41,988 nt of DNA from contig NZ_JBNPOJ010000015.1 in NCBI RefSeq assembly GCF_050315115.1, positions 1-41,988 on the forward strand, read 5' to 3'. Below the pieces are notes generated by a model. The model was not told where the DNA came from. It was given only the letters and a program-made list of their open reading frames with translations, and did not search any database. Below, in pieces: positions 25,528 through 33,177 of the stretch. Source of the stretch: Peptoniphilus_A sp022767005 (GTDB taxonomy: Bacteria; Bacillota; Clostridia; Tissierellales; Peptoniphilaceae). Both the position numbers and the translations under genes were made by a program. Positions within the stretch are counted from its first letter, which is position 1, and every line of letters starts with the position of its first letter.

Positions 25528-26414
25528 CAAAGACAGGAGTTGTTTTTGGAGGTCAAGGCTCTCAATATGAAAATATGGGAAAAGTTTTTTTAAACCATCC
25601 AAAAACAAAATATATATATGAAAAAATTTCAGAATATGAAAAATTTATTTTAAATGGAAATTTAGAAGAATTATCAAGGACTAAAAATCTTCAACCTATA
25701 ATGCTTGCTTTTCAAATTGCTGCACTGGAATTTTTAAAAAAGGATGAGAATATAGTTGCAACTTGCGGTTTAAGTCTTGGAGAATACGCAAGTCTAGTAT
25801 TGGCGGGCTCTTTGTCATATAAAGATGCACTTTTTCTTGTTAAAATAAGGGGAAGCCTTATGCAAAATGAAAGTCAAAAATACGATACTAAGATGCTTGC
25901 AATTTTGAATAAAAATGAAAATGGAGTAAAGGAACTTATTGCAAATTTTTCTTGTCCTGATGAAATCCATATTTCAAATATAAATAGTCCAAAGCAAGTT
26001 GTAGTTGCTGGAGATAGTGGGAAAATATCTTTATTTAAAGAGTTTTTAAACGATAAAAAAATACGATCTATTGAAATGAAAGTAAGTGGAGCTTTTCATA
26101 CAAATTATATGGAAAATGCTGGAAAAAAATATTTTGAAGAGCTAAAAGAAATAAAATTTGAAAAACCTAAGATAGATTATTATTTGAATCTAACAGGGAA
26201 AAAATATAATGGCGAAAATTTGAGAATAGTTTTATCAAAACATATATATAATCCTGTGAGACTTTTTGATGATATAAAAAATATGATAGATTCTGGAGTG
26301 GATAAGATTATAGAAATAGGTCCAGGAGATGTAATTTCTAAGATAATCAGAAAAAACTTCAAAGAAGTTCAAGTAATTTCTTTAAAAAACGAAGAAGAAA
26401 TAATTAAGAGGTGA
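25524..26414 (+). CDS. fabD: Malonyl-CoA:ACP transacylase
   Basis: A 296-residue transferase moving malonyl from CoA to ACP. It begins with the family motif GVVFGGQGSQYENMG. The nucleophile is Ser84 in GLSLGEYASL, where Leu replaces the usual His of GHSLGE. The partner His192 is in SGAFHTNYM, and the substrate-binding Arg109 is in VKIRGSLM. The end IEIGPGDVISKIIRK is typical. It overlaps the upstream flavoprotein by 4 bases; fabG follows after 3 bases. Confidence 0.93.
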   Translation: MTKTGVVFGGQGSQYENMGKVFLNHPKTKYIYEKISEYEKFILNGNLEELSRTKNLQPIMLAFQIAALEFLKKDENIVATCGLSLGEYASLVLAGSLSYKDALFLVKIRGSLMQNESQKYDTKMLAILNKNENGVKELIANFSCPDEIHISNINSPKQVVVAGDSGKISLFKEFLNDKKIRSIEMKVSGAFHTNYMENAGKKYFEELKEIKFEKPKIDYYLNLTGKKYNGENLRIVLSKHIYNPVRLFDDIKNMIDSGVDKIIEIGPGDVISKIIRKNFKEVQVISLKNEEEIIKR

Positions 26415-26417
26415 GTA

Positions 26418-27146
26418 ATGGAAAATAAAAAATACGCATTAATAACAGGAGCTAGTGGAGGTATTGGAAGTGCAATTGCGAGAGCACTTGCTAATGATTA
26501 TAACTTGATTCTCCATGCAAGAAGCAAAAAAGATAAGATAGATAAATTAAAAAATGAATTGAACACAGAAGTTATTTGTGTAAGTGCAGACCTATCTAAA
26601 CTTGAAGATTGTGAGAAAGTTTTTAATTTATGCAAAGAAGGAAATCTTGAAGTAGAAGTTCTTGTAAATAATGCTGGCATGACTTCAGATAATTTAATAT
26701 TTAGGATGAAGGAAGAAGAATTTATTAAAGTAATTGAAACAAACTTATATTCAGTTTTTTATCTTTCAAAATTATTTGCAAGACCAATGATGAAAAGGAA
26801 AAGTGGAAGAATAATAAATATTTCATCTATAAGTGGAATTAGAGGTAATGTTGGTCAAACTAATTATAGTGCATCAAAAGCTGGAATTATTGGCTTTACT
26901 AAATCACTTGCCAAAGAACTTGCAACAAAAAATATTTTAGTAAATGCAGTTGCACCAGGTTTTATAGATACAGAAATGACAAATAATTTAGACGATGCAG
27001 TTAAAGAAGAAATTTTAAGAGATATTCCCTTAAAAAGATATGGAAAAGCTGAAGATGTAGCTGACCTAGTTCATTTTTTATCCAGTAAAGAATCTTCATA
27101 CATAACTGGTCAAGTTATTTCAGTTGACGGAGGAATGAATATATGA
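26418..27146 (+). CDS. fabG: 3-oxoacyl-ACP reductase
   Basis: A 242-residue short-chain dehydrogenase that reduces 3-ketoacyl-ACP with NADPH. The Rossmann motif TGASGGIGSAIA (10-21), NNAG (84-87) and the catalytic Ser137, Tyr150 and Lys154 (INISSISG, NYSASKAG) are all present, as is the C-terminal ITGQVISVDGGMNI. The length is standard. It overlaps fabF by 4 bases. Confidence 0.95.
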   Translation: MENKKYALITGASGGIGSAIARALANDYNLILHARSKKDKIDKLKNELNTEVICVSADLSKLEDCEKVFNLCKEGNLEVEVLVNNAGMTSDNLIFRMKEEEFIKVIETNLYSVFYLSKLFARPMMKRKSGRIINISSISGIRGNVGQTNYSASKAGIIGFTKSLAKELATKNILVNAVAPGFIDTEMTNNLDDAVKEEILRDIPLKRYGKAEDVADLVHFLSSKESSYITGQVISVDGGMNI

Positions 27147-28360
27147 GAGTTGTAGTTACAGGTTTTGGTGCCTTAACACCAATAGGCTCAACGAAAGAAG
27201 AACTTATAAGTTCTATGCGCAATTGTAGATGTGCTATTGACGAAATTACACATTATCCCATAGAAAATAGAGAAGTTACACTTGCAGCTGAACTTAAAGA
27301 TTATGATGCAGAAAAAGAATTTACTAGAAAAGAAATAAATAGGCTAGATAGAGTAAACCAATATGCCCTAATTGCTGCTAAAAATGCCATGGTGGATTCA
27401 AAACTTTCAAAAGAAGAAATTGAAAATAAGCGAGTTGGAGTTTATATAACTTCAGGAATTGGCGGACTTAGAACAATTGAAGAAGATTATTTAAGAGGAA
27501 TGAATAGGAGTTTTGATAAGTTAAGTCCTTACTTCATACCAAAGGCAATAATAAATTCAGTTGGTGCAAATGTTGCAATAGAACTGGGAGCACATGGTTC
27601 TTGCATATCTATGGTAACTGCTTGTGCGTCTTCTACAAATGCAATTGGAGAAGCTTACAGAGCAATAAAAGCGGGTTACGAAGAAATTATATTCGCTGGA
27701 GGAAGCGAAGCATCAATTACTGAACTTGGAATTGGTGGATTTACATCAATGAAAGCTCTTAGCACATCTAAAGATAAAAATAGAGCATCAATTCCTTTTG
27801 ATAAGGATAGAAACGGTTTTGTAATGGGAGAAGGAGCAGGTGTTTTAGTTCTAGAAAGTTTGGACTCAGCTTTAGGAAGAGGAGCAAATATAATTGCGGA
27901 ACTTGTGGGATATGGAGTTAATTGTGATGCCTATCATATAACATCACCATCACCTGACGGAAAATTTGCAACAAAAGCAATAGCCGATGCTATAAAAGAT
28001 GCTGGGGTAAGTGCAGATGAAATTGACTATATAAATGCTCACGGAACTTCCACATTTTTAAATGATAAACTTGAAACACTTGCGATAAAAAATGTATTTG
28101 GAGATAGAAAAATTAAAGTATCTTCATCAAAATCTCAAATGGGACATTTGCTTGGCGGCTCTGGTGCTGTTGAATCAATACTTTCAATTTTAGCGATGAA
28201 TGAAAACTTTTTACCACCATTAATAAATTTAAAAAATAGAGATCCAGAATGTGATCTTAATTTTGTTCTAGATGCTGAAGAATATCCTATAAATTATTTT
28301 CTCAAGAACTCACTTGGTTTTGGTGGTCATAATGCAGCACTAATTTTTAAGAGGTATTAA
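27143..28360 (+). CDS. fabF: 3-oxoacyl-ACP synthase II
   Basis: A 405-residue condensing enzyme that extends acyl-ACP with malonyl-ACP. The catalytic residues are Cys161 (VTACASSTNA), His300 (INAHGTST), Lys330 and His335 (SSSKSQMGHLLGG). FVMGEGAGVLVLE and the terminal NSLGFGGHNAAL complete the family picture. It is the only elongating synthase here (no FabB), so it must also extend any unsaturated intermediate. It overlaps fabG by 4 bases. Confidence 0.95.
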   Translation: MRVVVTGFGALTPIGSTKEELISSMRNCRCAIDEITHYPIENREVTLAAELKDYDAEKEFTRKEINRLDRVNQYALIAAKNAMVDSKLSKEEIENKRVGVYITSGIGGLRTIEEDYLRGMNRSFDKLSPYFIPKAIINSVGANVAIELGAHGSCISMVTACASSTNAIGEAYRAIKAGYEEIIFAGGSEASITELGIGGFTSMKALSTSKDKNRASIPFDKDRNGFVMGEGAGVLVLESLDSALGRGANIIAELVGYGVNCDAYHITSPSPDGKFATKAIADAIKDAGVSADEIDYINAHGTSTFLNDKLETLAIKNVFGDRKIKVSSSKSQMGHLLGGSGAVESILSILAMNENFLPPLINLKNRDPECDLNFVLDAEEYPINYFLKNSLGFGGHNAALIFKRY

Positions 28361-28361
28361 T

Positions 28362-28781
28362 ATGGAAATAAATTTTAATCAACTAAAAGAAATCTTACCA
28401 CATTCCTATCCCTTTATAATGATTGACAAGATAATTGAAATAGACAATAATAAATATGCAAAGGGAATTAAATCAGTATCAGGTGGAGAATACTATTTTC
28501 AAGGGCATTTCCAACAAGAAGCTATAATGCCAGGAGTTCTTCAAATAGAAGCAGTTGCCCAAGTTGGAGCAGTAGCACTTTTAAGAGAAAATCCAAAAAG
28601 ACTTGCTTTACTTGGTGGAATAAAGAATGCACGATTTTATAAGCCAGTAAGACCAGGAGATTATTTAGAAATAACTTGCGAAATGGTAAAAGTAGTAAAA
28701 AACCTTGGTATTGGTAAGGGTAATATTATAAGAGATGGAGAAAAGGTGATGAGTTGTGAAATATCCTTTGCATTAATATAG
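28362..28781 (+). CDS. fabZ: 3-hydroxyacyl-ACP dehydratase
   Basis: A 139-residue hotdog-fold enzyme that removes water from 3-hydroxyacyl-ACP. It has the entry motif LPHSYPFIMIDKI, catalytic His49 in FQGHFQQEAIMPGVLQIEA and Glu63. The sequence is of FabZ type, with nothing that marks it as the isomerising FabA or FabN. It starts 1 base after fabF, and the regulator gene follows after 8 bases. Confidence 0.95.
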   Translation: MEINFNQLKEILPHSYPFIMIDKIIEIDNNKYAKGIKSVSGGEYYFQGHFQQEAIMPGVLQIEAVAQVGAVALLRENPKRLALLGGIKNARFYKPVRPGDYLEITCEMVKVVKNLGIGKGNIIRDGEKVMSCEISFALI

Positions 28782-28789
28782 GAGGAAAA

Positions 28790-29281
28790 ATGTATAATAA
28801 TTTGGAAAAAATATTTGATGAGGTATATGAAAAATTTAAGTTGAATTTATATAAAAATATGTTTGCCAACTTACAGGATAGGGAGGCAACATTGACAGCA
28901 ACTGAAACTTTTACCATTGAAGTTATACATGCACTAAATAGACCAAGGGTAAGTGATGTTACTGAATTTCTTGAATGCTCTCATCCAAATATAGCTTATA
29001 AAATATCTGCACTAATAAAAAAGGGCTATCTTAAAAAAATTCAATCTGAAGAAGACAGAAGAGAATATTATCTAGAATGCACAGAAAAATTTTATGAGTA
29101 TTATAATATGAAAAATTCTTATATAGAAGTGGTTTTAGATAGGCTGAGAAAAAGAGTTGATAAAAAAGACATAGAAACCATGGAAAAAATTCTTGAAATT
29201 ATGAGTGATGAACTTATGCCAGAAGTAACTAAATTTATAAATTCTAGAAAAGATGACAATACTCCAATTGATGAAAAATAG
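28790..29281 (+). CDS. MarR-family regulator at the end of the fatty-acid operon (FabT-like role)
   Basis: A 163-residue winged-helix regulator: the recognition region reads RPRVSDVTEFLECSHPNIAYKISALIKKGYLKKIQSEEDRREYYL in pieces (SDVTEFLECSHPNIAYKI, EDRREYYLECTEK). It starts after a strong AGGAGG. Its place in the fatty-acid operon is like that of FabT in streptococci, a MarR repressor that binds more strongly with acyl-ACP. The role is inferred from context; sequence alone does not prove orthology. A candidate site lies at 18993-19018. Confidence 0.8.
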   Translation: MYNNLEKIFDEVYEKFKLNLYKNMFANLQDREATLTATETFTIEVIHALNRPRVSDVTEFLECSHPNIAYKISALIKKGYLKKIQSEEDRREYYLECTEKFYEYYNMKNSYIEVVLDRLRKRVDKKDIETMEKILEIMSDELMPEVTKFINSRKDDNTPIDEK

Positions 29282-29339
29282 TTAAATAAATTAGATTAAT
29301 ATATTTTAATTCAAAGGTCAAAACATGATATCATATATA

Positions 29340-29354
29340 TGATAAAAAATATCA
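29340..29354. promoter_or_regulatory. Second Fur-box-like operator, before the methyltransferase
   Basis: The palindrome TGATAAAAAATATCA is identical to that at 707-721; the surrounding 25 bases (29332-29356) differ at one position from 699-723. It directly follows a -10-like TATATA (29334-29339), with TTCAAA at 29310-29315 as a weak -35. A 10-bp palindrome ATGATATCAT also lies at 29325-29334. Confidence 0.55.
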
Positions 29355-29367
29355 ATCGGAGGATATC

Positions 29368-29976
29368 ATGTTTAAAAGTTTCTTTGAAAATGTTATTAAA
29401 CCAAAAGATAGTTTTGCTGGCAGATTTATGTTAAAAAGCATGAACAAAGGTCATGAAAGATTGGCAAAATGGGGAAGAAGTTTTTTACAAATTGATAAAG
29501 AGGATATCATCTTAGATTTAGGATGCGGCGGAGGCCGCAACATAGAGTATTTTTTGACAAGGGCATATAAAGTTTATGGAATAGATTATTCAAAAGCAAG
29601 TGTAGAAATGGCAAGTTTTCTAAATAAAGATGCAATAAAAACTGGAAGATGCAAAATCATTGAAGGAAATGTACAAAAAATCCCTTTTAAAGAAAAGTCC
29701 ATAGATATAGTTACTGCTTTTGAAACCATATATTTTTGGAATAACATTGAGGATTGTTTCAAAGAAATCTACCGTGTATTAAAAGATGATGGGCAATTTT
29801 TAATTTGCAATGAAGGTGCATTTAGAGAACAAAAAAATATCAAAAAATGGGCGAATATGTTAAATTTTGAAGTGTATTCACCTGAATATTTAACAAGAAT
29901 TTTATCGCAAATAGGATTTATTTGTGAATATCATTTGGACAAGAAAAGGCAATTAGCTTTTATAGCAAAAAAATAA
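29368..29976 (+). CDS. Class I SAM-dependent methyltransferase
   Basis: A 202-residue protein with the class I methyltransferase fold: SAM-binding motif ILDLGCGGGRNIEYF (about 49-63), acidic loop VYGIDYSKASVEMA, motif II KSIDIVTAFETIYFW and EIYRVLKDDGQFLI. The substrate cannot be read from the sequence. It has its own promoter with a Fur-like operator shared with cassette 1, so it may work on, or respond to, the same nutrient. The ATG follows TCGGAGGAT. A terminator follows, so it is a single-gene unit. Confidence 0.85.
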   Translation: MFKSFFENVIKPKDSFAGRFMLKSMNKGHERLAKWGRSFLQIDKEDIILDLGCGGGRNIEYFLTRAYKVYGIDYSKASVEMASFLNKDAIKTGRCKIIEGNVQKIPFKEKSIDIVTAFETIYFWNNIEDCFKEIYRVLKDDGQFLICNEGAFREQKNIKKWANMLNFEVYSPEYLTRILSQIGFICEYHLDKKRQLAFIAKK

Positions 29977-29993
29977 ATATCCTTAATATTCAT

Positions 29994-30028
29994 TAGCATC
30001 TACAAAAGTAGTTGCTATTTTTTTATTT
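29994..30028 (+). terminator. Rho-independent terminator after the methyltransferase
   Basis: TAGCATCTAC and GTAGTTGCTA (one mismatch) around an AAAA loop, then TTTTTTTATTTT. It is a compact, convincing hairpin. Confidence 0.85.
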
Positions 30029-30314
30029 TGTAATAATAAATGTAATTTAAAGATATTAAATTTATAGAAATTTAAGAAAAGATCAATGCAAAAATTTTTA
30101 TTGGATTTAAGTGAAAAGTACAATAAAAAATAAATAAAATAATTTTTTAAAAACATTTTAAATTAAAATAAATTTTACGAGGCTAATTTTTCTATATAGA
30201 GTCTGTTTATAATATAAGTTATAATTAATATTATTCAAGGATTGTAGAATAAATGAACAAGCACAATTTATATTATATAGATAGAATTAATTCCTAAAGT
30301 AAGAGGAGTAAGTA
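30029..30314. other. Gene-free leader before the two-component system
   Basis: About 285 bases of very AT-rich sequence with no open frame. A TATAAT occurs near 30212 without a convincing -35. The response regulator's ribosome binding site (AAGAGGAG) is at the end. I see no riboswitch or RNA gene. Confidence 0.45.
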
Positions 30315-30965
30315 GTGAAACGTATTTTAATTATAGAAGATAATAGAGAAATTGCTTTACAAATGAAAAAATATTTAACAAATGAGGGCTATGCTGTGAA
30401 TATCGCATCTTCATATTACGAAGCAATCTATAATATGAATGTTGATGTAGATGTAGCTCTTTTAGATATTAATCTTCCAGATAAAGATGGTCATCATTTA
30501 ATAAAAAAACTAAAGAAAAAGGATATAAGAGTAATAGTTACTACAGTAAAAAATGATGAAGACTTTATTATTGCCTCGCTAGATCAAGGGGCGGATGATT
30601 ATTTAGTCAAGCCCTTTTCTTTAGCTATTCTTAGAGCAAGAATTGATGCTGTACTTAGAACCATTGTCTTAGCTGAAGATGAATCTATTACATATAAAGA
30701 CATAAAAATAGATTTAATTAAATCAGAGGTCTACTTTAAAAAAGAACTAGTAGAATTAACAGCCCTTGAATATGAGATTCTTTTATTATTTATCAAAAAT
30801 CCTCACAGAGTCTATACTAGAAGTCAACTTTTAGAAATGTTTTGGGAAGACAGGGATAAGTTTGTCAATGACAATACTCTAACATCAACTATCAAAAGAA
30901 TAAGGGAAAAGTTGGATAAGGAAGTAATAACAACTGTTAGGGGAATAGGATATAGAATGGATTGA
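30315..30965 (+). CDS. OmpR-type response regulator
   Basis: A 216-residue regulator. The receiver domain has the acidic pocket IIEDN, phospho-acceptor Asp51 in ALLDINLPDKDG, a conserved Thr in VIVTTVK and Lys in YLVKPFS. The C-terminal winged helix (about 125-216) ends with TLTSTIKRIREKLDKEVITTVRGIGYRMD, typical of OmpR/PhoB proteins. It starts with GTG 6 bases after AAGAGGAG. The cognate kinase is two genes downstream and an FtsX-type exporter follows, the usual layout for a peptide-stress sensing system. Confidence 0.92.
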   Translation: MKRILIIEDNREIALQMKKYLTNEGYAVNIASSYYEAIYNMNVDVDVALLDINLPDKDGHHLIKKLKKKDIRVIVTTVKNDEDFIIASLDQGADDYLVKPFSLAILRARIDAVLRTIVLAEDESITYKDIKIDLIKSEVYFKKELVELTALEYEILLLFIKNPHRVYTRSQLLEMFWEDRDKFVNDNTLTSTIKRIREKLDKEVITTVRGIGYRMD

Positions 30966-31017
30966 AATTTATAATTTTAATAGATAATTTTTTACAGTAT
31001 ATATTATAGGAGAACTT

Positions 31018-31524
31018 ATGAAATTAATTAGACCACATAGGAAATTTATCCAAAGTTATATTGAAGCAATTGAAGAAGATGAGTTATTTAGACCAAATGC
31101 TGAAATGATTTTTAGTGAACCCGAGACAATCATAGAGCGTTCTTATAATTTTGAACATGGTATAAATTTGCCTATAAATTATGTTAGAGCAACTGCATTT
31201 TGGCTGATAGACAAAGAAAAATTTATTGGTGAAATTAATATTAGACATGAATTAAATTCTTTTTTAATTAATTATGGTGGAAATATAGGATATGAAATTC
31301 GACATTCTGAATGTTTTAAGGGATATGGAACAAAAATGCTCTCTATGGCACTTATCTATTGCAAAGAAACATTGAATCTAAATAAGGTTTTGATTACATG
31401 TGATGATGATAATATTGGATCAATAAAAATTATAGAAACTAATGGTGGAATTTTGGAAAATAAAGTGAAAAATAGTTTATTGAGAGGAAATGTTATAACA
31501 AGAAGATATTGGATTAATATTTAA
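31018..31524 (+). CDS. GNAT-family acetyltransferase
   Basis: A 168-residue acetyltransferase. The acetyl-CoA site is seen in IGYEIRHSECFKGYGTKMLSMALIYCKE (in parts: GYEIR, KGYGTKML), followed by the LITCDDDNIGSIKIIETNGG motif usual in GNAT enzymes acting on small molecules or proteins. It sits between the response regulator and the histidine kinase, 52 bases after the first and 60 bases before the second. It may modify an antibiotic or cell component as part of the response; the substrate is unknown. The ribosome binding site is ATAGGAGAA. Confidence 0.8.
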   Translation: MKLIRPHRKFIQSYIEAIEEDELFRPNAEMIFSEPETIIERSYNFEHGINLPINYVRATAFWLIDKEKFIGEINIRHELNSFLINYGGNIGYEIRHSECFKGYGTKMLSMALIYCKETLNLNKVLITCDDDNIGSIKIIETNGGILENKVKNSLLRGNVITRRYWINI

Positions 31525-31584
31525 GAAAAAATCTATTTTAGTCTGTGACAATATTTAGAGAAATTGGATATAGGAGATATTAAG

Positions 31585-32445
31585 ATGGTATATTTATTTT
31601 GGGCAATTAGTCTTTTATTTCTTTATTATATCTTAGAAAATAAAAAGAAAAAGAGAATTAATGAAATTATAAACTTAATTGACAAGATGAAAAATCAGGA
31701 CTATAAAATTCCAATGAAGCAAGATGATTTTTCGATTTTAGAAGATAAAATTTACAAGATATTTATAGAAATAGTAGAGGCAAAAGAGACAATTAATAAA
31801 AATAGCGAAAAACAAATTGAATATTTAGAAGATATTGCTCACCAAATAAAAACTCCTATCACATCAATGCTTTTTTCCATAGAAAACTTGGAAATGGACT
31901 ATCCTAAAAATGAAGATATAAGGATCTTAAAAAGACAAATTCTAAGATTAAACTCTCTTGCTGATATTTTACTAAAACTTTCGAGTTTAGATGCAAATAA
32001 GGATATGATGAAAAACGAGAAATTTAGCTTGCAGGAATTAGTTGACTATGCTTTGGATAGTTTTACTTTAAAGAAAAATATTACATTAGAAATTGATGAA
32101 ACATTAAAGGAAAATATAATTTGTGGCGATTTTTATTGGTTAGCAGAAGCTCTTATAAATATCTTAAAAAATGCTAATAATAGAATGGCTTGTAATAAAA
32201 TTGTTTTAAGCTCATCAAAAAATCCTCTTTATACAAGTTTTGTAATTTCAGATAATGGTGGAGGAATAGAAAAAGAAAATATGACGAAAATATTTAAAAG
32301 ATTTTATAAAACACCAGACTCTAATGGATTTGGGATAGGACTTGCCATGGTAAAAACTATTGTAGAAAAAAACAATGGAGAAATTTCTGCAAGAAATACT
32401 GAAAATGGTGCAAGTTTTGAAATTAAATTTTATAATGTCACCTAA
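31585..32445 (+). CDS. Sensor histidine kinase with a single short membrane anchor
   Basis: About 286 residues from ATG 31585, chosen over the TTG at 31564 because GGAGAT lies 6 bases upstream. One N-terminal membrane helix (about 1-20) and no external domain, then the phospho-acceptor His86 in EDIAHQIKTPITSM, N box EALINILKNANNRM, G1 DNGGGIEKEN and G2 GFGIGLAMVK. Kinases with almost no sensor domain often take their signal from a partner FtsX-type exporter in the membrane, here probably 32497-35602. Confidence 0.88.
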   Translation: MVYLFWAISLLFLYYILENKKKKRINEIINLIDKMKNQDYKIPMKQDDFSILEDKIYKIFIEIVEAKETINKNSEKQIEYLEDIAHQIKTPITSMLFSIENLEMDYPKNEDIRILKRQILRLNSLADILLKLSSLDANKDMMKNEKFSLQELVDYALDSFTLKKNITLEIDETLKENIICGDFYWLAEALINILKNANNRMACNKIVLSSSKNPLYTSFVISDNGGGIEKENMTKIFKRFYKTPDSNGFGIGLAMVKTIVEKNNGEISARNTENGASFEIKFYNVT

Positions 32446-32496
32446 AAATCACTTTAATTTTATACACTTGCCACAAGTTTACAGAAGGAGGCAAGT

Positions 32497-33177
32497 ATGG
32501 AAATATTAAAAGTTGAAAATTTAAGAAAAGAATATGGAGAGGAAAATAATAAGGTCGTAGCCTTAGATTGTATTGACTTAACAATTGAAAGAGGAGAATT
32601 TGTCGCAATCGTAGGACCAAGCGGGTCGGGTAAATCCACACTTTTACATATCATAGGTGGAGTAGATAGTCCTGATGATGGCAAAGTATATATTGATGGA
32701 AATGATATTTCAAAGTATTCATCAAAAGAATTAGCTTATTTTAGGAGAAGAAAAGTAGGCTTAATTTATCAATTTTATAATTTGATACCAAATTTAACAG
32801 TTAGACATAATATAGAACTTCCGCTAAAGCTTGATAAAAGAAAAATAAATCAAGATGAATTCCTAGATATTGTCAGAAAACTGGGAATAGAAAATAAGTT
32901 AGAAAGCTTTCCAAGTGAACTATCAGGAGGTCAACAACAAAGAGTAGCCATTGCTAGAAGTTTAATATATAGTCCATCAATAATTTTAGCAGACGAACCC
33001 ACAGGAAATTTAGATAGGAAAAATTCTAAAGAAATAATAGAGATTTTTAAATATTTTAATAAAACTTTAAAACAAACTATTATCCTAATCACTCATGACG
33101 AAGAAATAGCCTTACAAACAAATCGTATTATTACAATAGTCGATGGAAAAATTATAGGAGATGAGAGAAATGAATAA
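32497..33177 (+). CDS. ABC transporter ATPase of an FtsX-type exporter
   Basis: A 226-residue ATPase of the LolD/MacB/BceA group with Walker A GPSGSGKST (about 39-47), a Q-loop region LIYQFYNLIPNLTV, signature LSGGQQQR, Walker B IILADEPTGNLD and switch His ITHDE. It starts after AGAAGGAGG and overlaps the frame of the permease at its 3' end by a few bases. Together with the permease and the two-component system it probably forms a sensing and resistance unit against an envelope-acting compound. Confidence 0.9.
   Translation: MEILKVENLRKEYGEENNKVVALDCIDLTIERGEFVAIVGPSGSGKSTLLHIIGGVDSPDDGKVYIDGNDISKYSSKELAYFRRRKVGLIYQFYNLIPNLTVRHNIELPLKLDKRKINQDEFLDIVRKLGIENKLESFPSELSGGQQQRVAIARSLIYSPSIILADEPTGNLDRKNSKEIIEIFKYFNKTLKQTIILITHDEEIALQTNRIITIVDGKIIGDERNE

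Noticed and set aside
30205..30245. AT-rich inverted repeat ATAATAT/ATATTAT before the response regulator
   Set aside because: Such pairs are expected by chance in sequence of this composition; there is no T run or promoter geometry to support it.
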